Shown here: piece by piece, positions 37,818 through 47,534 of the stretch
How the letters are laid out: every line of letters begins with the position of its first letter
Numbering within the stretch: the stretch's first letter is position 1
Source of the DNA: Alphaproteobacteria bacterium
GTDB taxonomy: Bacteria; Pseudomonadota; Alphaproteobacteria; Micropepsales; Micropepsaceae
Direction: 5' to 3'
Length of the DNA: 56,348 nucleotides
NCBI GenBank assembly: GCA_947474565.1
Contig: CANJIS010000015.1
Span: 1-56,348 of the forward strand
Notes under the pieces: generated by a model
Seen by the model: the letters and a program-made list of their open reading frames with translations, nothing else
Told to the model about the DNA's origin: nothing
The model's database searches: none
Position numbers and translations under genes: made by a program

Positions 37818-38971
37818 TGGTTGATGCAGTGATCCTGGCACAGACGCTGATCCGCCGCCCTTCGGTGACGCCGGAGGATGCCGGTGCGCTTGGCGTGCTG
37901 ACGGACGAACTGAAAGCGCTGGGCTTTGTCTGCCACCCCCTGCGCTTTGAAGACAAAGACACGCCGGCGATCAACAATCTCTATGCCCGCTTCGGCAGCG
38001 AAGGCCCCAATTTCTGTTTCGCCGGCCACACCGACGTGGTGCCGCCCGGCGCCAACTGGAAGTATGGGCCGTTCGAGGCTGTGATCGAAGACGGCGTGCT
38101 TTATGGCCGTGGCGCCGCCGACATGAAATCGGCCATCGCCGCCTTTGTCGCCGCCAGTGCGCGGGTGATCGCGGCGGGCCCCGTCAAAGGCTCCATCAGC
38201 CTGTTGATCACGGGCGATGAAGAAGGCCCGGCCATCAACGGCACCGCCAAAATGCTGGCGTGGCTGAAAGACAGGAACGAAACACTGGATCATTGCGTGG
38301 TGGGCGAACCGACCTCCACCACCAAGGCGGGCGATACGCTGAAGATCGGCCGCCGCGGCTCGGTCAATTTCCGCATTACGGTGGAAGGCCTGCAAGGCCA
38401 TGTCGGCTATCCGGCCAAGGCGAAAAATCCCATTCCGGTGATGGCGCAGCTTGTGGCGCAACTCAGCGAGCATGTGCTGGATAAAGGCAATGCGCATTTT
38501 GAGCCCTCGAATTTGTCCTTCACCAGCATGGATGTGGGCAATGACGCGACCAATGTCATTCCTCGCGAAGCGCGGGCGGCGTTCAATATCCGATTCAACG
38601 ACAAGCATACGGCGGAAAGCCTGATCAACTGGGTGAAGGACCGTAGCGACCGGCTGGCCCGAGAGTCAGGCTGCGAAATTCATATCGCCCATCAAGTGAG
38701 CGGGCCGTCCTTTGTCACCGTGCTGGGCAAGTTCACCCAGCTGGTGAGCGATACCATTGCCAGTGTGACCGGCCAGTCGCCGATCTTCTCGACAACCGGT
38801 GGCACTTCGGACGCGCGCTTCATCAAGGATTTCTGCCCGGTGGTGGAGTTGGGACTTGCGGGCGCCACCATGCACAAGACCGATGAAGCCGTGGCGGTAT
38901 CCGAGATTGCGGCGCTGACGGATATTTATGCATCGTTGCTGACGGCCTATTTCAAGAAGCCGCCAATTTGA
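37817..38971 (+). CDS. dapE: Succinyl-diaminopimelate desuccinylase
   Basis: 384 residues, M20 family. Zinc-site motifs: FCFAGHTDVVPPG (His, Asp), YGRGAADMKS (bridging Asp), ITGDEEGPAINGT (catalytic Glu pair) and the C-terminal STTGGTSDARFIKDFCP with the last ligands near it. The lid/dimerisation domain lies about 180-290. It removes succinate from N-succinyl-LL-DAP. It is translationally coupled to dapD and to murI, whose TTG overlaps its stop. Confidence 0.96.
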   Translation: MVDAVILAQTLIRRPSVTPEDAGALGVLTDELKALGFVCHPLRFEDKDTPAINNLYARFGSEGPNFCFAGHTDVVPPGANWKYGPFEAVIEDGVLYGRGAADMKSAIAAFVAASARVIAAGPVKGSISLLITGDEEGPAINGTAKMLAWLKDRNETLDHCVVGEPTSTTKAGDTLKIGRRGSVNFRITVEGLQGHVGYPAKAKNPIPVMAQLVAQLSEHVLDKGNAHFEPSNLSFTSMDVGNDATNVIPREARAAFNIRFNDKHTAESLINWVKDRSDRLARESGCEIHIAHQVSGPSFVTVLGKFTQLVSDTIASVTGQSPIFSTTGGTSDARFIKDFCPVVELGLAGATMHKTDEAVAVSEIAALTDIYASLLTAYFKKPPI

Positions 38972-39777
38972 GCGACCAACGGCCCATCGGGATCTTCGAT
39001 TCCGGCATGGGCGGGTTGACGGTGATGCGCGCGCTAAGGGCCCGGCTGCCGAAGGAAAATTTTCTTTATCTGGGCGACACGGCGCGGCTGCCTTACGGCA
39101 CCAAAAGCGGCGATACCGTGACGCGCTATGCCGTGCAGGCGGCGCGGGCCCTGATCGCCTGGGACATCAAGATGCTGGTGGTGGCCTGCAACACCGCGTC
39201 CAGCGTGGCGTTGCTCACCTTGGAAGTGGCGTTTGAAAATTTGCCGGTGGTGGGTGTGATCAAACCGGGCGCAGAAGCGGCGGTGGCCGCCGCGCCGGAA
39301 GGCCCCATTGCGGTGATCGCCACCGAAGGCACGGTGAAAGGCGGCGCTTATGTCCGCGCCATTCAGGCATTGAAGCCACGCCTGCCGGTGGTGCAACAGG
39401 CCGCGCCCTTGTTCGTGCCTTTGGCCGAAGAGGGACTGGTGAAAGGTGACATCGCGCGGCTGGCGGCGGAACGTTATATCCGGCCGTTGATGGCGACCAT
39501 GCCGAGGCCTCGGGCCCTGGTTCTGGGCTGCACCCATTTTCCGGCGCTGAAAGATGTGATCGCAGAAGTGGCGGGGCCAGACGTGATTCTGGTGGACAGC
39601 GCCGAAACCAGCGCTGCCGCCGTGGCGCAAATCCTGAAGGACAAGAATTTGTTGAACGACGCCGGCGGCGCGATGCATTTCTTCGCTACCGATGCCCCGG
39701 ACCGCTTTGCCAATGTCGGTGAGATATTCCTGGGCGAACCGATCAATCCCGGCGATGTCGAGGTCATAGACCTCTAG
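38968..39777 (+). CDS. murI: Glutamate racemase
   Basis: 269 residues starting with TTG 38968, which overlaps the dapE stop by four bases. [17 protein letters not shown] and [12 protein letters not shown] are at the N-terminus; the two catalytic cysteines are in VVACNTASS and LGCTHFP. It supplies D-glutamate for peptidoglycan. Placement with dapD and dapE groups three peptidoglycan-precursor steps in one transcript. Its 3' end overlaps truA by 4 bases on the other strand. Confidence 0.95.
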   Translation: MSDQRPIGIFDSGMGGLTVMRALRARLPKENFLYLGDTARLPYGTKSGDTVTRYAVQAARALIAWDIKMLVVACNTASSVALLTLEVAFENLPVVGVIKPGAEAAVAAAPEGPIAVIATEGTVKGGAYVRAIQALKPRLPVVQQAAPLFVPLAEEGLVKGDIARLAAERYIRPLMATMPRPRALVLGCTHFPALKDVIAEVAGPDVILVDSAETSAAAVAQILKDKNLLNDAGGAMHFFATDAPDRFANVGEIFLGEPINPGDVEVIDL

Positions 39778-40511
39778 TAATCCACGCGCGTCAGATAAAG
39801 CCCAACCGGCGGCGAGACCGGGCCGCAGGCGCTGCGATCCTTGGCATCCAGCGCCGCCTTCAGATCGGGTTTACTCCATTTGCCTTCGCCCACCAGCTTC
39901 AGGCTTCCCGTGATGGAGCGGATCTGGTGATGCAGGAAGGAGCGGGCCGAGGCTTCGATATGAATTTCCTCGCCGCGCCGGCTGACATCGAGTTTATCGA
40001 GTGTCTTGACCGGCGATTGCGCCTGACATTCAGCGGCGCGGAAAGTCGTAAAGTCATGGTTTCCGACAAGCAGTTGCGCCGCATTATGCATGGCGTCGGC
40101 ATCAAGAGGGTGGCTGATGTGCCAGACCTTGCCGCTCTCGAGAGCAGCCGGGCTGCGGCGATTGAGAATGCGGAAAAGATAATGACGCTTCACGGCTGAA
40201 AACCGGGCGTGGAATTCTGTGTCGGCGATGACGGAATCCAGCACGACGATGGGCGCGGGACGCAGAAAATGGTTGAGACCGTCGCGGATTTTGCCCGGCT
40301 CGAATTCTTTATCCACATCGAAATGCGCCACCTGACCATAGGCATGGACGCCAGCATCTGTGCGGCCAGCGCCGGTGACAGTGACGCGTTCCGCCGACAT
40401 TTTCTCGATAGCGTCTTCCAGCGCGCCTTGCACCGAAGCGCCATTGTCCTGGCGCTGCCAGCCGACGAAAGGCCCGCCATCATATTCAACCGTGAGGCGA
40501 TAGCGTGGCAT
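39774..40511 (-). CDS. truA: tRNA pseudouridine(38-40) synthase
   Basis: 245 residues from ATG 40511. [19 protein letters not shown] is the family start, and the catalytic Asp is residue 52 in [22 protein letters not shown] and [13 protein letters not shown] belong to the RNA-binding cleft. It modifies the anticodon stem-loop positions 38-40. The ATG overlaps the fmt stop codon by one base, so truA is the last gene of def-fmt-truA. The open frame to 40625 lies inside fmt. Confidence 0.96.
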   Translation of the reverse strand: MPRYRLTVEYDGGPFVGWQRQDNGASVQGALEDAIEKMSAERVTVTGAGRTDAGVHAYGQVAHFDVDKEFEPGKIRDGLNHFLRPAPIVVLDSVIADTEFHARFSAVKRHYLFRILNRRSPAALESGKVWHISHPLDADAMHNAAQLLVGNHDFTTFRAAECQAQSPVKTLDKLDVSRRGEEIHIEASARSFLHHQIRSITGSLKLVGEGKWSKPDLKAALDAKDRSACGPVSPPVGLYLTRVDY

Positions 40512-41428
40512 CAGGAAAAGCGTGTCCCGGGTGGCAGCGCGAAGCCTTTGAGCAATTCGCCTGCTTCCATCGCCTTGCCGCCGGCGCGTTGAACACGGAT
40601 GAGGCGCAAGGCGCCCTCGCCGCAAGCAATGATAAGATCTCCGGAAAGGATTTCGCCCGGCGCACCCTTACCGCTTGCCGGTTCGGCATAGAGAATTTTC
40701 AAACGCTCGCCATTCACTTCGCTGTAAGCGCCGGGCGTTGGCGCAAGGCCGCGGATCAGGCAATCAATCTCGGCGGCGCTTTTGGTCCAGTCGATGCGGG
40801 CTTCTTCCTTGGTGATTTTTTTGGCGTAGGTAAGCCCTGCTTCGCTTTGCTGATGTTCCACCACCTGGCCGCGCTCCAGTGCGGAGAGCGCGCGCACCAT
40901 CAAGTCGGCACCAAGGCGGGAAAGCTGATCCGCCAGATCGCCGCTGGTCTTGCGGCCAATGGCGGTGCGTTCGGCCATCAGGACGGGACCGGTATCCAGC
41001 CCTTCATCCATATGCATCACCATCACGCCGGTTTCCGCATCGCCCGCCATCACCGCGCGCTGGATAGGCGCAGCACCGCGCCAGCGCGGCAACAGCGACC
41101 CATGCAGATTGAAACAGCCCAAGCGGGGCGCGTCCAGAATGGCTTTGGGCAGGATGAGGCCATAAGCCACCACCACGGCGGCATCGAGATTGAGCGCGGC
41201 GAAGGCGGTCTGTTCCTCTGCGCTTTTCAGCGACAGCGGGGTGCGGACTTCCAGCCTGGCTGTTTGCGCGAATTTATGGACGGGACCGGGTACGGTTTCC
41301 ATGCCGCGGCCTTTGGGGCGCGGCGGCTGGGAATAGACTGCGGCGATGTCGTGACCCTGGGCGATCAGCTCAGCCAAAGTGGGCACGGCGAAATCCGGCG
41401 TACCCAGAAAGGCCAAGCGCAGCGGCAT
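40511..41428 (-). CDS. fmt: Methionyl-tRNA formyltransferase
   Basis: 305 residues. [20 protein letters not shown] at the N-terminus, the formyl-transfer site [20 protein letters not shown] with Asn/His, and later [15 protein letters not shown]-terminal OB-like domain starts near residue 205. It formylates initiator Met-tRNA using 10-formyl-THF. It overlaps def by one base and truA by one base. Confidence 0.97.
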   Translation of the reverse strand: MPLRLAFLGTPDFAVPTLAELIAQGHDIAAVYSQPPRPKGRGMETVPGPVHKFAQTARLEVRTPLSLKSAEEQTAFAALNLDAAVVVAYGLILPKAILDAPRLGCFNLHGSLLPRWRGAAPIQRAVMAGDAETGVMVMHMDEGLDTGPVLMAERTAIGRKTSGDLADQLSRLGADLMVRALSALERGQVVEHQQSEAGLTYAKKITKEEARIDWTKSAAEIDCLIRGLAPTPGAYSEVNGERLKILYAEPASGKGAPGEILSGDLIIACGEGALRLIRVQRAGGKAMEAGELLKGFALPPGTRFS

Positions 41429-41955
41429 CAGCCAGCCATCTTTTTGGCTTTGGTCAACTTCTTGAGCAGCATGGCGCGCTTGAGGCGGGAGAGATGATCA
41501 ATGAAGAGCACGCCCTCCAGATGGTCCATCTCATGCTGCAGGCAGGTGGCGAGCATGCCATCGGCCTCGATTTCGATGCGCTTGCCGTTGAGGTCAAGAT
41601 ACTCCGCCTTGATGCGGGCGGGGCGATCAACATCGTCATAGATTTCTGGAACCGAGAGGCAGCCTTCTTCATAGGTCGCCATTTCGTCCGAGGTCCAGGT
41701 GATCTTGGGGTTGATGAAGGCGCGCCAATCCTTTTTTCCGGACTTCTGATCGCCCTCCTCCTGATTCAAGTCCATCACGATGATTCGCTTGGGCACGCCG
41801 ATCTGCACCGCGGCCAGGCCGATGCCGTCGGCGGCGTACATGGAATCCGCCATGTCTTCCGCCAGTTTGCGGATTTCCGCATCCACCTTTTCGACATCGG
41901 TGGAGACGGCTTTGAGGCGCGGGTCAGGCGCGGTAAGGATGGGGCGCACGGTCAT
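41428..41955 (-). CDS. def: Peptide deformylase
   Basis: 175 residues. The three metal-site motifs are [19 protein letters not shown] and QHEMDHLEG, all intact. It removes the N-formyl group from nascent proteins, the counterpart of Fmt, with which it is coupled. The C-terminal Lys-rich tail ([13 protein letters not shown]) is typical of alphaproteobacterial forms. It is divergent from rmuC with a 42-base gap. Confidence 0.97.
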   Translation of the reverse strand: MTVRPILTAPDPRLKAVSTDVEKVDAEIRKLAEDMADSMYAADGIGLAAVQIGVPKRIIVMDLNQEEGDQKSGKKDWRAFINPKITWTSDEMATYEEGCLSVPEIYDDVDRPARIKAEYLDLNGKRIEIEADGMLATCLQHEMDHLEGVLFIDHLSRLKRAMLLKKLTKAKKMAG

Positions 41956-41997
41956 GTCGGCTTGAGATAGGGCCGGTGGCGTAAAGGGTCAAGAAGT

Positions 41998-43032
41998 ATG
42001 GAGTTGGGCCTTATTATATTGGCGGTTGCAGTGGTCGCGGCGGCGGCGATTTTCGCCTATGCCCGGCCAAAACCCGTGGCCGCCGACCCCCGGCTGGATA
42101 CGGTGATATCCGGCCAGGGCGCCATCGCAGAACAGTTCCGCCAGACCACGGCGGCACAAGCCACCCTGTCCCAACAAGTGGATGCCCTGAAGGAAAAGCT
42201 GGGCGAAAGCCTGAATCTGTCCGCCACCAAAACCGCTGAAACCCTGGGCGGTATTCAGGCACGGCTGACGGTGATCGACGAAGCGCAGAAAAATATCTCG
42301 GACCTGTCGGGCCAGGTGGTGAGCCTGCAGCAGATTTTTTCGAACAAGCAGACGCGCGGCGCCTTCGCGCAGGCGCAGATGGAAGAGATTGTCCGCGATA
42401 ACCTGCCGTCCACGCTGTTTGAGTTTCAGGCCACGCTTTCCAACCGCAACCGGCCCGACTGCGTCATCCGGATGCCTGGCAACAAGGCGCTGCTGGTGAT
42501 TGACGCCAAATTCCCGCTGGAAAGTTTCAGCCTGCTGCGCGCCGCCGCCAGCGACGAAGAGAAGAAAGTGGCTGTGGCCCGGGTGCGGAGCGATGTCGGC
42601 AAGCATGTCAACGACATTGCGGAGAAGTATCTGATCCCCGGCGAAACGCAGACCCCGGCGATCATGTTCGTGCCATCGGAATCCATCTATGCCGATCTGC
42701 ATGCCGATTTCGGCGAACTGATACAGAAGGCGCACCGCGCCCAGGTGATGGTGGTATCGCCCAATATCTTGATGCTGGCGATCAGCGTTATTCAGACGGT
42801 GATGAAGGATGCCCGCATGCGCGAGCAGGCCGACCTGATCCGCAAGGAAGTCGGCGTGATGGTCACGGATGTGCGCCGGCTGGGCGAACGGGTTGCCAAG
42901 CTGCAAGCCCATTTCAGTCAGGCGGAAACCGATCTGCGCGACATTACGGTCTCCACCGACAAGATCATCGCCAGAGGCGATAAGATCGAAAAAGTGGAGC
43001 TGGCGCCGCTTGAGACAAAAGCAATCTCTTAG
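41998..43032 (+). CDS. rmuC: DNA recombination protein RmuC
   Basis: 344 residues. A single N-terminal membrane helix (LGLIILAVAVVAAAAIFAYA), a coiled-coil region to about residue 110 (LSQQVDALKEKLGESLNLSA), then the RmuC nuclease-like core: RPDCVIRMPGNKALLVIDAKFPLE, MFVPSESIYADLHADFGELI and NILMLAISVIQTVM. RmuC limits inversions at short repeats in E. coli. The gene stands alone; its 3' end is 6 bases from recR on the other strand. Confidence 0.93.
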   Translation: MELGLIILAVAVVAAAAIFAYARPKPVAADPRLDTVISGQGAIAEQFRQTTAAQATLSQQVDALKEKLGESLNLSATKTAETLGGIQARLTVIDEAQKNISDLSGQVVSLQQIFSNKQTRGAFAQAQMEEIVRDNLPSTLFEFQATLSNRNRPDCVIRMPGNKALLVIDAKFPLESFSLLRAAASDEEKKVAVARVRSDVGKHVNDIAEKYLIPGETQTPAIMFVPSESIYADLHADFGELIQKAHRAQVMVVSPNILMLAISVIQTVMKDARMREQADLIRKEVGVMVTDVRRLGERVAKLQAHFSQAETDLRDITVSTDKIIARGDKIEKVELAPLETKAIS

Positions 43033-43038
43033 GCGCGC

Positions 43039-43626
43039 CTAAAGCGCGCGGCGGGCTTTGAAGGCAGCGTTCAAAGTGCCTTCATCGAGATAGTCGAGTT
43101 CGCCGCCCACCGGCACGCCATGGGCCAGGCGCGTGACTTTCACATCGGTGAGATGATCCATCAGGTAATGCGCCGTGGTCTGGCCTTCGACCGTGGCGTT
43201 CATCGCCAGGATGACTTCTTCAATGCCGCTCTGCACCCGCTCCAGAAGCGACGTAACATTCAGCCGTTCGGGCGTAATGCCATCCAGTGCCGACAGCGCA
43301 CCGCCCAGAACATGATAGCGGCCACGAAAAACGCTGGCGCGCTCCAGCGCCCAGAGATCGGCGACATCTTCCACCACGCAGAGGATATGCGGATCGCGGC
43401 GGGCGTCGCGGCAGATGGAGCAGGGACTGACGGTGTCGAGGTTGCCGCAGGTTTCGCAGTTGCGGGTGGCGGCGGCGGCATCTTGCATCGCCTGGGCCAA
43501 GGGTTCGAGCAGCAGGTCGCGCTTTTTCAACAGCACCAGCGCCGCACGGCGCGCCGAACGCGGCCCAAGGCCAGGCAGTTTGGCGAGCAATTGGATCAGG
43601 CGTTCAATTTCAGAACCGGAAGCCAT
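43039..43626 (-). CDS. recR: Recombination mediator RecR
   Basis: 195 residues. Helix-hairpin-helix [20 protein letters not shown], a four-cysteine zinc site in [16 protein letters not shown], and a Toprim domain ([15 protein letters not shown]). With RecF/RecO it loads RecA at gaps. It starts immediately after the dnaX stop with no intervening gene, although ybaB normally lies between dnaX and recR. Confidence 0.96.
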   Translation of the reverse strand: MASGSEIERLIQLLAKLPGLGPRSARRAALVLLKKRDLLLEPLAQAMQDAAAATRNCETCGNLDTVSPCSICRDARRDPHILCVVEDVADLWALERASVFRGRYHVLGGALSALDGITPERLNVTSLLERVQSGIEEVILAMNATVEGQTTAHYLMDHLTDVKVTRLAHGVPVGGELDYLDEGTLNAAFKARRAL

Positions 43627-45333
43627 CTAGTCTTCGGTTTCCGGCATGGGGGCGGCCGATTCGGTTGGTTCGATGTCGCGCACCGCCACGATTTCGGCGC
43701 CGGGAAAACGGTCCAGCACCGCGCGCACCATGGGCGCCTGCAAGACGCCTTCGATCCGCGCCGCTTTGGCGTTCTTCTTCTGCTCGGCCAGGGTGGGCGC
43801 GCCGCCTTCACTGGTGACGGAAACGCTCCAGCGGACCCCGGTCCAGTCGCGCAGTTTCTGCTGCAGATCGCCGGCCAGGGTGCGCGGCGCGCGCGAGCTG
43901 GGACGAAATTCCAGACGGCCAGGTTCCAGCCGCACCAGATGAACATCGTTTTCGATATGCACCTTCAGCACAGGCGCGTGATTTTTGGCGGCCAGCAGGG
44001 CGATGTCTTCCAACCCTTTCATCACCGGCGCGCCTTCCGGCTGGGGGGATGGATTGAGTCTGGGCGCGGTGGCGGAAGGGCCGCCCGAACCACCACGCGG
44101 TGCGGAGGGTGCGGGCGATGACGGCCCACGCGGCGCGGCGCCATTGTCAAGAATGTCGCGCACCAGCTTGTCGGCGGGTGGCAGCTCAGAAGCATAGGCC
44201 AGCCGGATCAGCGCCATTTCACAGGCCAGGATCGGGCGGTTGGCGTCGCGCACTTCGAACAGGCCCTTGAGCAGAATTTGCCAGGCGCGGGTAAGCGCGG
44301 ACACCGGCAATTTGGCGGCCAGTTCGCTGGCGCGCTTGGCCTCGGCCGAGCCGCCATCGAAGAAGCCTTGTGAGGCCGGCGCGACTTTCAGGCGGGTGAG
44401 GAAATGTGTGATCTCCAGCAGATCCTGCATCATCGCCAGGGGATCGGCGCCGGCATCGTAAAGACTGCCAAGACCGGTCAACGCGTCGGCGATCTGACCC
44501 GCCATCAGCTTTTCGAACAGATCCAGTATCTGGCCGCGATCCGCCAGGCCCAGCATTTCACGAATGGTCTGGGCGGCGATGACATTGCCTTCACCATGGG
44601 CGATGGCCTGATCCAGCAGCGAAAGCGCGTCACGGGCGGAGCCTTCGGCGGCGCGCACGATAAGCGACAGCGCGCCGTCTTCGACCTGCACATTTTCCTT
44701 TTGCGCGATATCACCGAGATAGGCGCTGAGTGCGGCGCTGTCGATGCGGCGCAGGTCAAACCGCTGGCAGCGCGAAAGCACCGTCACCGGCACTTTGCGG
44801 ATTTCGGTGGTGGCGAAAATGAATTTCACATGCGGCGGCGGCTCTTCCAGAGTCTTGAGCAAACCGTTGAAGGCCTGCTTGGACAGCATGTGCACTTCGT
44901 CGATGATATAGACCTTGTAGCGCGCGCCCGCCGGGGCGTAGCGCACGCCTTCGATGATTTCGCGCACATCGTCGATACCGGTGCGGCTGGCGGCGTCCAT
45001 TTCCTGGACATCGACATTACGGGATTCAGCGATGGTGACACAGGGATCGCAGACACCGCAGGGATGGATGGTGGGCTGGGCCCCTTTGCCATCGGGCCCG
45101 ATGCAATTCAGAGCGCGGGCGATGATGCGGGCGGTGGTGGTTTTGCCGACGCCGCGCACTCCGGTGAGCATGAAGGCATGGGCGATGCGGCCGGTGGCGA
45201 ACGCATTCGACAGGGTGCGCACCAAAGCTTCCTGCCCGATCAGGCCGGTGAAATCGGACGGGCGGTATTTGCGCGCCAGAACGAGATAGGGCTTGGGCTC
45301 TTCACCCAGATCGAGGGACAGGTCGTTGGCCAT
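43627..45333 (-). CDS. dnaX: DNA polymerase III subunit gamma/tau
   Basis: 568 residues from ATG 45333 (MANDLSLDLG), chosen over the longer open frame. Walker A is GVRGVGKT at residues 58-65; the zinc module has C77, C92, C95 and C98; DEVHML (Walker B) and the sensor TTEIRKVPVTVLSRCQRFDL follow. A Pro/Ser-rich linker (about residues 390-430) leads to the tau C-terminal region. I see no A-rich slippage site for programmed gamma production. It is the clamp-loader ATPase that also binds polymerase and helicase. The SRP RNA gene lies directly upstream on the same strand. Confidence 0.96.
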   Translation of the reverse strand: MANDLSLDLGEEPKPYLVLARKYRPSDFTGLIGQEALVRTLSNAFATGRIAHAFMLTGVRGVGKTTTARIIARALNCIGPDGKGAQPTIHPCGVCDPCVTIAESRNVDVQEMDAASRTGIDDVREIIEGVRYAPAGARYKVYIIDEVHMLSKQAFNGLLKTLEEPPPHVKFIFATTEIRKVPVTVLSRCQRFDLRRIDSAALSAYLGDIAQKENVQVEDGALSLIVRAAEGSARDALSLLDQAIAHGEGNVIAAQTIREMLGLADRGQILDLFEKLMAGQIADALTGLGSLYDAGADPLAMMQDLLEITHFLTRLKVAPASQGFFDGGSAEAKRASELAAKLPVSALTRAWQILLKGLFEVRDANRPILACEMALIRLAYASELPPADKLVRDILDNGAAPRGPSSPAPSAPRGGSGGPSATAPRLNPSPQPEGAPVMKGLEDIALLAAKNHAPVLKVHIENDVHLVRLEPGRLEFRPSSRAPRTLAGDLQQKLRDWTGVRWSVSVTSEGGAPTLAEQKKNAKAARIEGVLQAPMVRAVLDRFPGAEIVAVRDIEPTESAAPMPETED

Positions 45334-45445
45334 GGCGGGACTATAGCAAGGAGCCAGCGGATGGGGACGGGATTTGGACCCCATATTTGTGGAAATGTCG
45401 GGCAGTTAGGCCGCTCGCTTGGGCTCGCGGCGTTCGGTCCCTTTC

Positions 45446-45464
45446 GCATGTCCACTGGACATGC
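45446..45464. repeat. Perfect palindrome between dnaX and ffs
   Basis: GCATGTCC-ACT-GGACATGC, 8-base arms, 27 bases past the ffs 3' end in its direction. There is no T-run, so it is a weak terminator candidate. Confidence 0.4.
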
Positions 45465-45490
45465 TCACGCCTGACGGCGCCGGGCCCAAA

Positions 45491-45588
45491 CGGTGGAAGC
45501 CGGCACGACCCGAAGCAAATTCGTTACGGCTGCTTCGTTCCCGACCTGACCGGATTGGCGACAGCTTCGTCCGCACCGACTTCCGGGA
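45491..45588 (-). ncRNA. ffs: Signal recognition particle RNA (small bacterial type)
   Basis: The minus strand contains CCGGTCAGGTCGGGAACGAA then GCAGCCGTAACGA, the conserved apical loop and internal bulges that bind Ffh. Flanking arms GGAAGTCGG... and ...CCGGCTTCC close the hairpin, giving about 97 bases; the exact ends are estimated. With Ffh it targets nascent membrane proteins. The position ahead of dnaX-recR is common in alphaproteobacteria. Confidence 0.93.
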
Positions 45589-45657
45589 GGGGATATAAGG
45601 CTTTGGCGGCGCGATTGCGAGTCGCGGCCCGGAACCCTAAAAAAGCCTCGCTCCGCC

Positions 45658-46401
45658 ATGTCATCCGACCTGATTTTGCCCATTCTGTTGGCGTTGATCG
45701 CCGCGCTCTTTGCTTGTGTCGGGCAGGCCGGGGGTGTGGGCTATGTCGCGGTGATGGGGCTGTTCGGCTTTTCCGCAGCCACCATCAAAACCGCAGCGCT
45801 GGCGCTGACCCTCACCGTCTCGGCCATCGGCCTGGTGCGCTATCAACATAGCGGGCTGCTCCGAACCCGGGACTGGTATCCGTTCGCGCTGCTGGGCGCG
45901 CCTTTGTCGCTGGTGGGCGGCATGCTGACGTTGCCGGGACAGGCCTATCGTTTTGTGGTGGCGATTTTGCTGATCGGCGCAGCGATCCAGATGGTCCTGC
46001 GGACCATGCACGCGGCAGCGCTGGAAGACGGGCCGGCGAAAGAAATCCCCTTCCGCCCGGCGCTGATCACGGGGGCCATCACCGGATTGATCGCGGGGCT
46101 GACCGGGGTGGGTGCGGGCGTCTTCCTGGCGGCGGCGCTGATGTCGCTGAAATGGGGTTCGACGCGGCGGGTGGCGGCGGTGGCCCAGGCCAGCAACCTG
46201 TTCACGTCATTTCCGGCGCTGATCGGGGTGGGCCTGGCAAATCCGGTGCTGCCGCCGCAATTGCCGGGCTGGGTGCTGGCAGCGGCGGTTGGCGGGATCA
46301 TCGGATCGTGGCTGGGCGCCAGGCATTTGCCGGTGATGGCGCTGCGCCTGATTCTGGCGCTGGTGCTGTTGGCGTCGGGAATAAAGATCGCGCTTGGCTA
46401 A
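45658..46401 (+). CDS. Sulfite exporter TauE/SafE-family permease
   Basis: 247 residues with about eight hydrophobic segments. The two-fold family repeat is visible: LPILLALIAALFACVGQAGG near the start and ITGAITGLIAGLTGVGAGVF in the middle. Family members move sulfoacetate, sulfite or other organic anions; the substrate cannot be read from sequence. The gene is divergent from ffs-dnaX. The only sulfur-related neighbour is the distant broken cysA, so a sulfur role is unproven. Confidence 0.87.
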   Translation: MSSDLILPILLALIAALFACVGQAGGVGYVAVMGLFGFSAATIKTAALALTLTVSAIGLVRYQHSGLLRTRDWYPFALLGAPLSLVGGMLTLPGQAYRFVVAILLIGAAIQMVLRTMHAAALEDGPAKEIPFRPALITGAITGLIAGLTGVGAGVFLAAALMSLKWGSTRRVAAVAQASNLFTSFPALIGVGLANPVLPPQLPGWVLAAAVGGIIGSWLGARHLPVMALRLILALVLLASGIKIALG

Positions 46402-46425
46402 TTTCCGGCCGCAAAATATCCGCGC

Positions 46426-46611
46426 CTAGGCGACCTTCTTTTTGGTGGTCTGCTTCTCTTTGACCTGGCACATCGCGGTGCGCAGCATGTCGCCACCGAC
46501 TTCCGCCATGCGATGGACATCGACCATCATTTCAAGCGTCACCCGAACCTGGGTATCCCCGCACGGCTCAACGCCAACAATCCTGATGGTAGATGCCGGA
46601 AACTGGGCCAT
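46426..46611 (-). CDS. Small protein of unknown function
   Basis: 61 residues from ATG 46611, preceded by AAGG at suitable distance; an ATG at 46638 would add nine residues. Sequence features: IRIVGVEPCGDTQVRVTLEM, a helix DVHRMAEVGGDMLRTAM and a Lys-rich tail (KEKQTTKKKVA). I do not recognise a family. Codon use resembles its neighbours and it fills the TauE-pheA gap, so I think it is real. It may share the pheA-kdsB transcript, since it lies 65 bases past the pheA stop on the same strand. Confidence 0.55.
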   Translation of the reverse strand: MAQFPASTIRIVGVEPCGDTQVRVTLEMMVDVHRMAEVGGDMLRTAMCQVKEKQTTKKKVA

Positions 46612-46676
46612 GACTGCACCTTCGTGATGAAGATGCATTATCCAGCATTCCCGTTAGGAGAGAGTTAAGCCCGGCC

Positions 46677-47534
46677 CTAGGCCATATCTTCCCGGAAGGG
46701 ATGGGCCGGATATGCGCCGAGAATGGTGAGGCGCGTGGTGTAAAAAGCCAATTCATCCAAGGCCCGCTTCACGGCCTCATCCTCGGGATGGCCCTGGATA
46801 TCGGCATAGAACTGGGTTGCATTGAACGAGCCACCCAACTGGTAGGATTCCAGCTTGGTCATGTTCACGCCATTGGTGGCAAAGCCACCCATCGCCTTGT
46901 AGAGCGCGGCGGGCACATTCTTCACCTGGAAGACGATGCTGGTCACCACCTTGCCGCCGGGGCGGGCATCTTCCCGCTCCCGCGACATGATGAGAAAGCG
47001 GGTCATGTTGTGATGCTCATCCTCGACATCGGATTTGAGCACTTTCAACCCGTAAAGCTCGCCCGCCAACGTCGAAGCGATGGCGGCGGCGCTTTTGTCG
47101 CCCAGTTCGGCGACATGCTTGGCCGAGCCGGCGGTGTCGTACCAGTTATGGACCACCGGCTTCATCTCGCGGATCAGGTTGCGAACCTGCGCCAGCGCCG
47201 GGGCCTGGCTGTAGAGATTTTTGATGTCGGAAAGCTGTGCCGTTTTCAGGCCCAGCAATTGATGACGGATGGGCAGGAAATGTTCGCCCACAATATGCAA
47301 ACCCGATTCCGGCAGCAGGTGATGGATGTCGGCGATACGGCCCATCAAAGAATTTTCCACCGGGATGATGCAGAGATCGCAGTCACCCGATCGCGCCGCT
47401 TCAATCGCGTCTTCGAAGCTGGGCTTGGGCACCGCCAGCGCATGCTCCACCGCCTCGCGCGCCGCCAGATTGGCATAGGCGCCCGGCTCGCCCTGAAAGG
47501 CGATGCGTTTGGCGTGCTGAATCACATGAATCAT
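46677..47534 (-). CDS. pheA: Prephenate dehydratase
   Basis: 285 residues, stand-alone (no chorismate mutase domain). RIAFQGEPGAYANLAA is the family start; VENSLMGRIADIHHLL and the catalytic TRF motif in HHNMTRFLIM are present. A C-terminal ACT domain (about 195-280) contains LESYQLGGSFNATQFYADI, where phenylalanine feedback usually acts. It converts prephenate to phenylpyruvate. It overlaps kdsB by four bases. Confidence 0.95.
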   Translation of the reverse strand: MIHVIQHAKRIAFQGEPGAYANLAAREAVEHALAVPKPSFEDAIEAARSGDCDLCIIPVENSLMGRIADIHHLLPESGLHIVGEHFLPIRHQLLGLKTAQLSDIKNLYSQAPALAQVRNLIREMKPVVHNWYDTAGSAKHVAELGDKSAAAIASTLAGELYGLKVLKSDVEDEHHNMTRFLIMSREREDARPGGKVVTSIVFQVKNVPAALYKAMGGFATNGVNMTKLESYQLGGSFNATQFYADIQGHPEDEAVKRALDELAFYTTRLTILGAYPAHPFREDMA

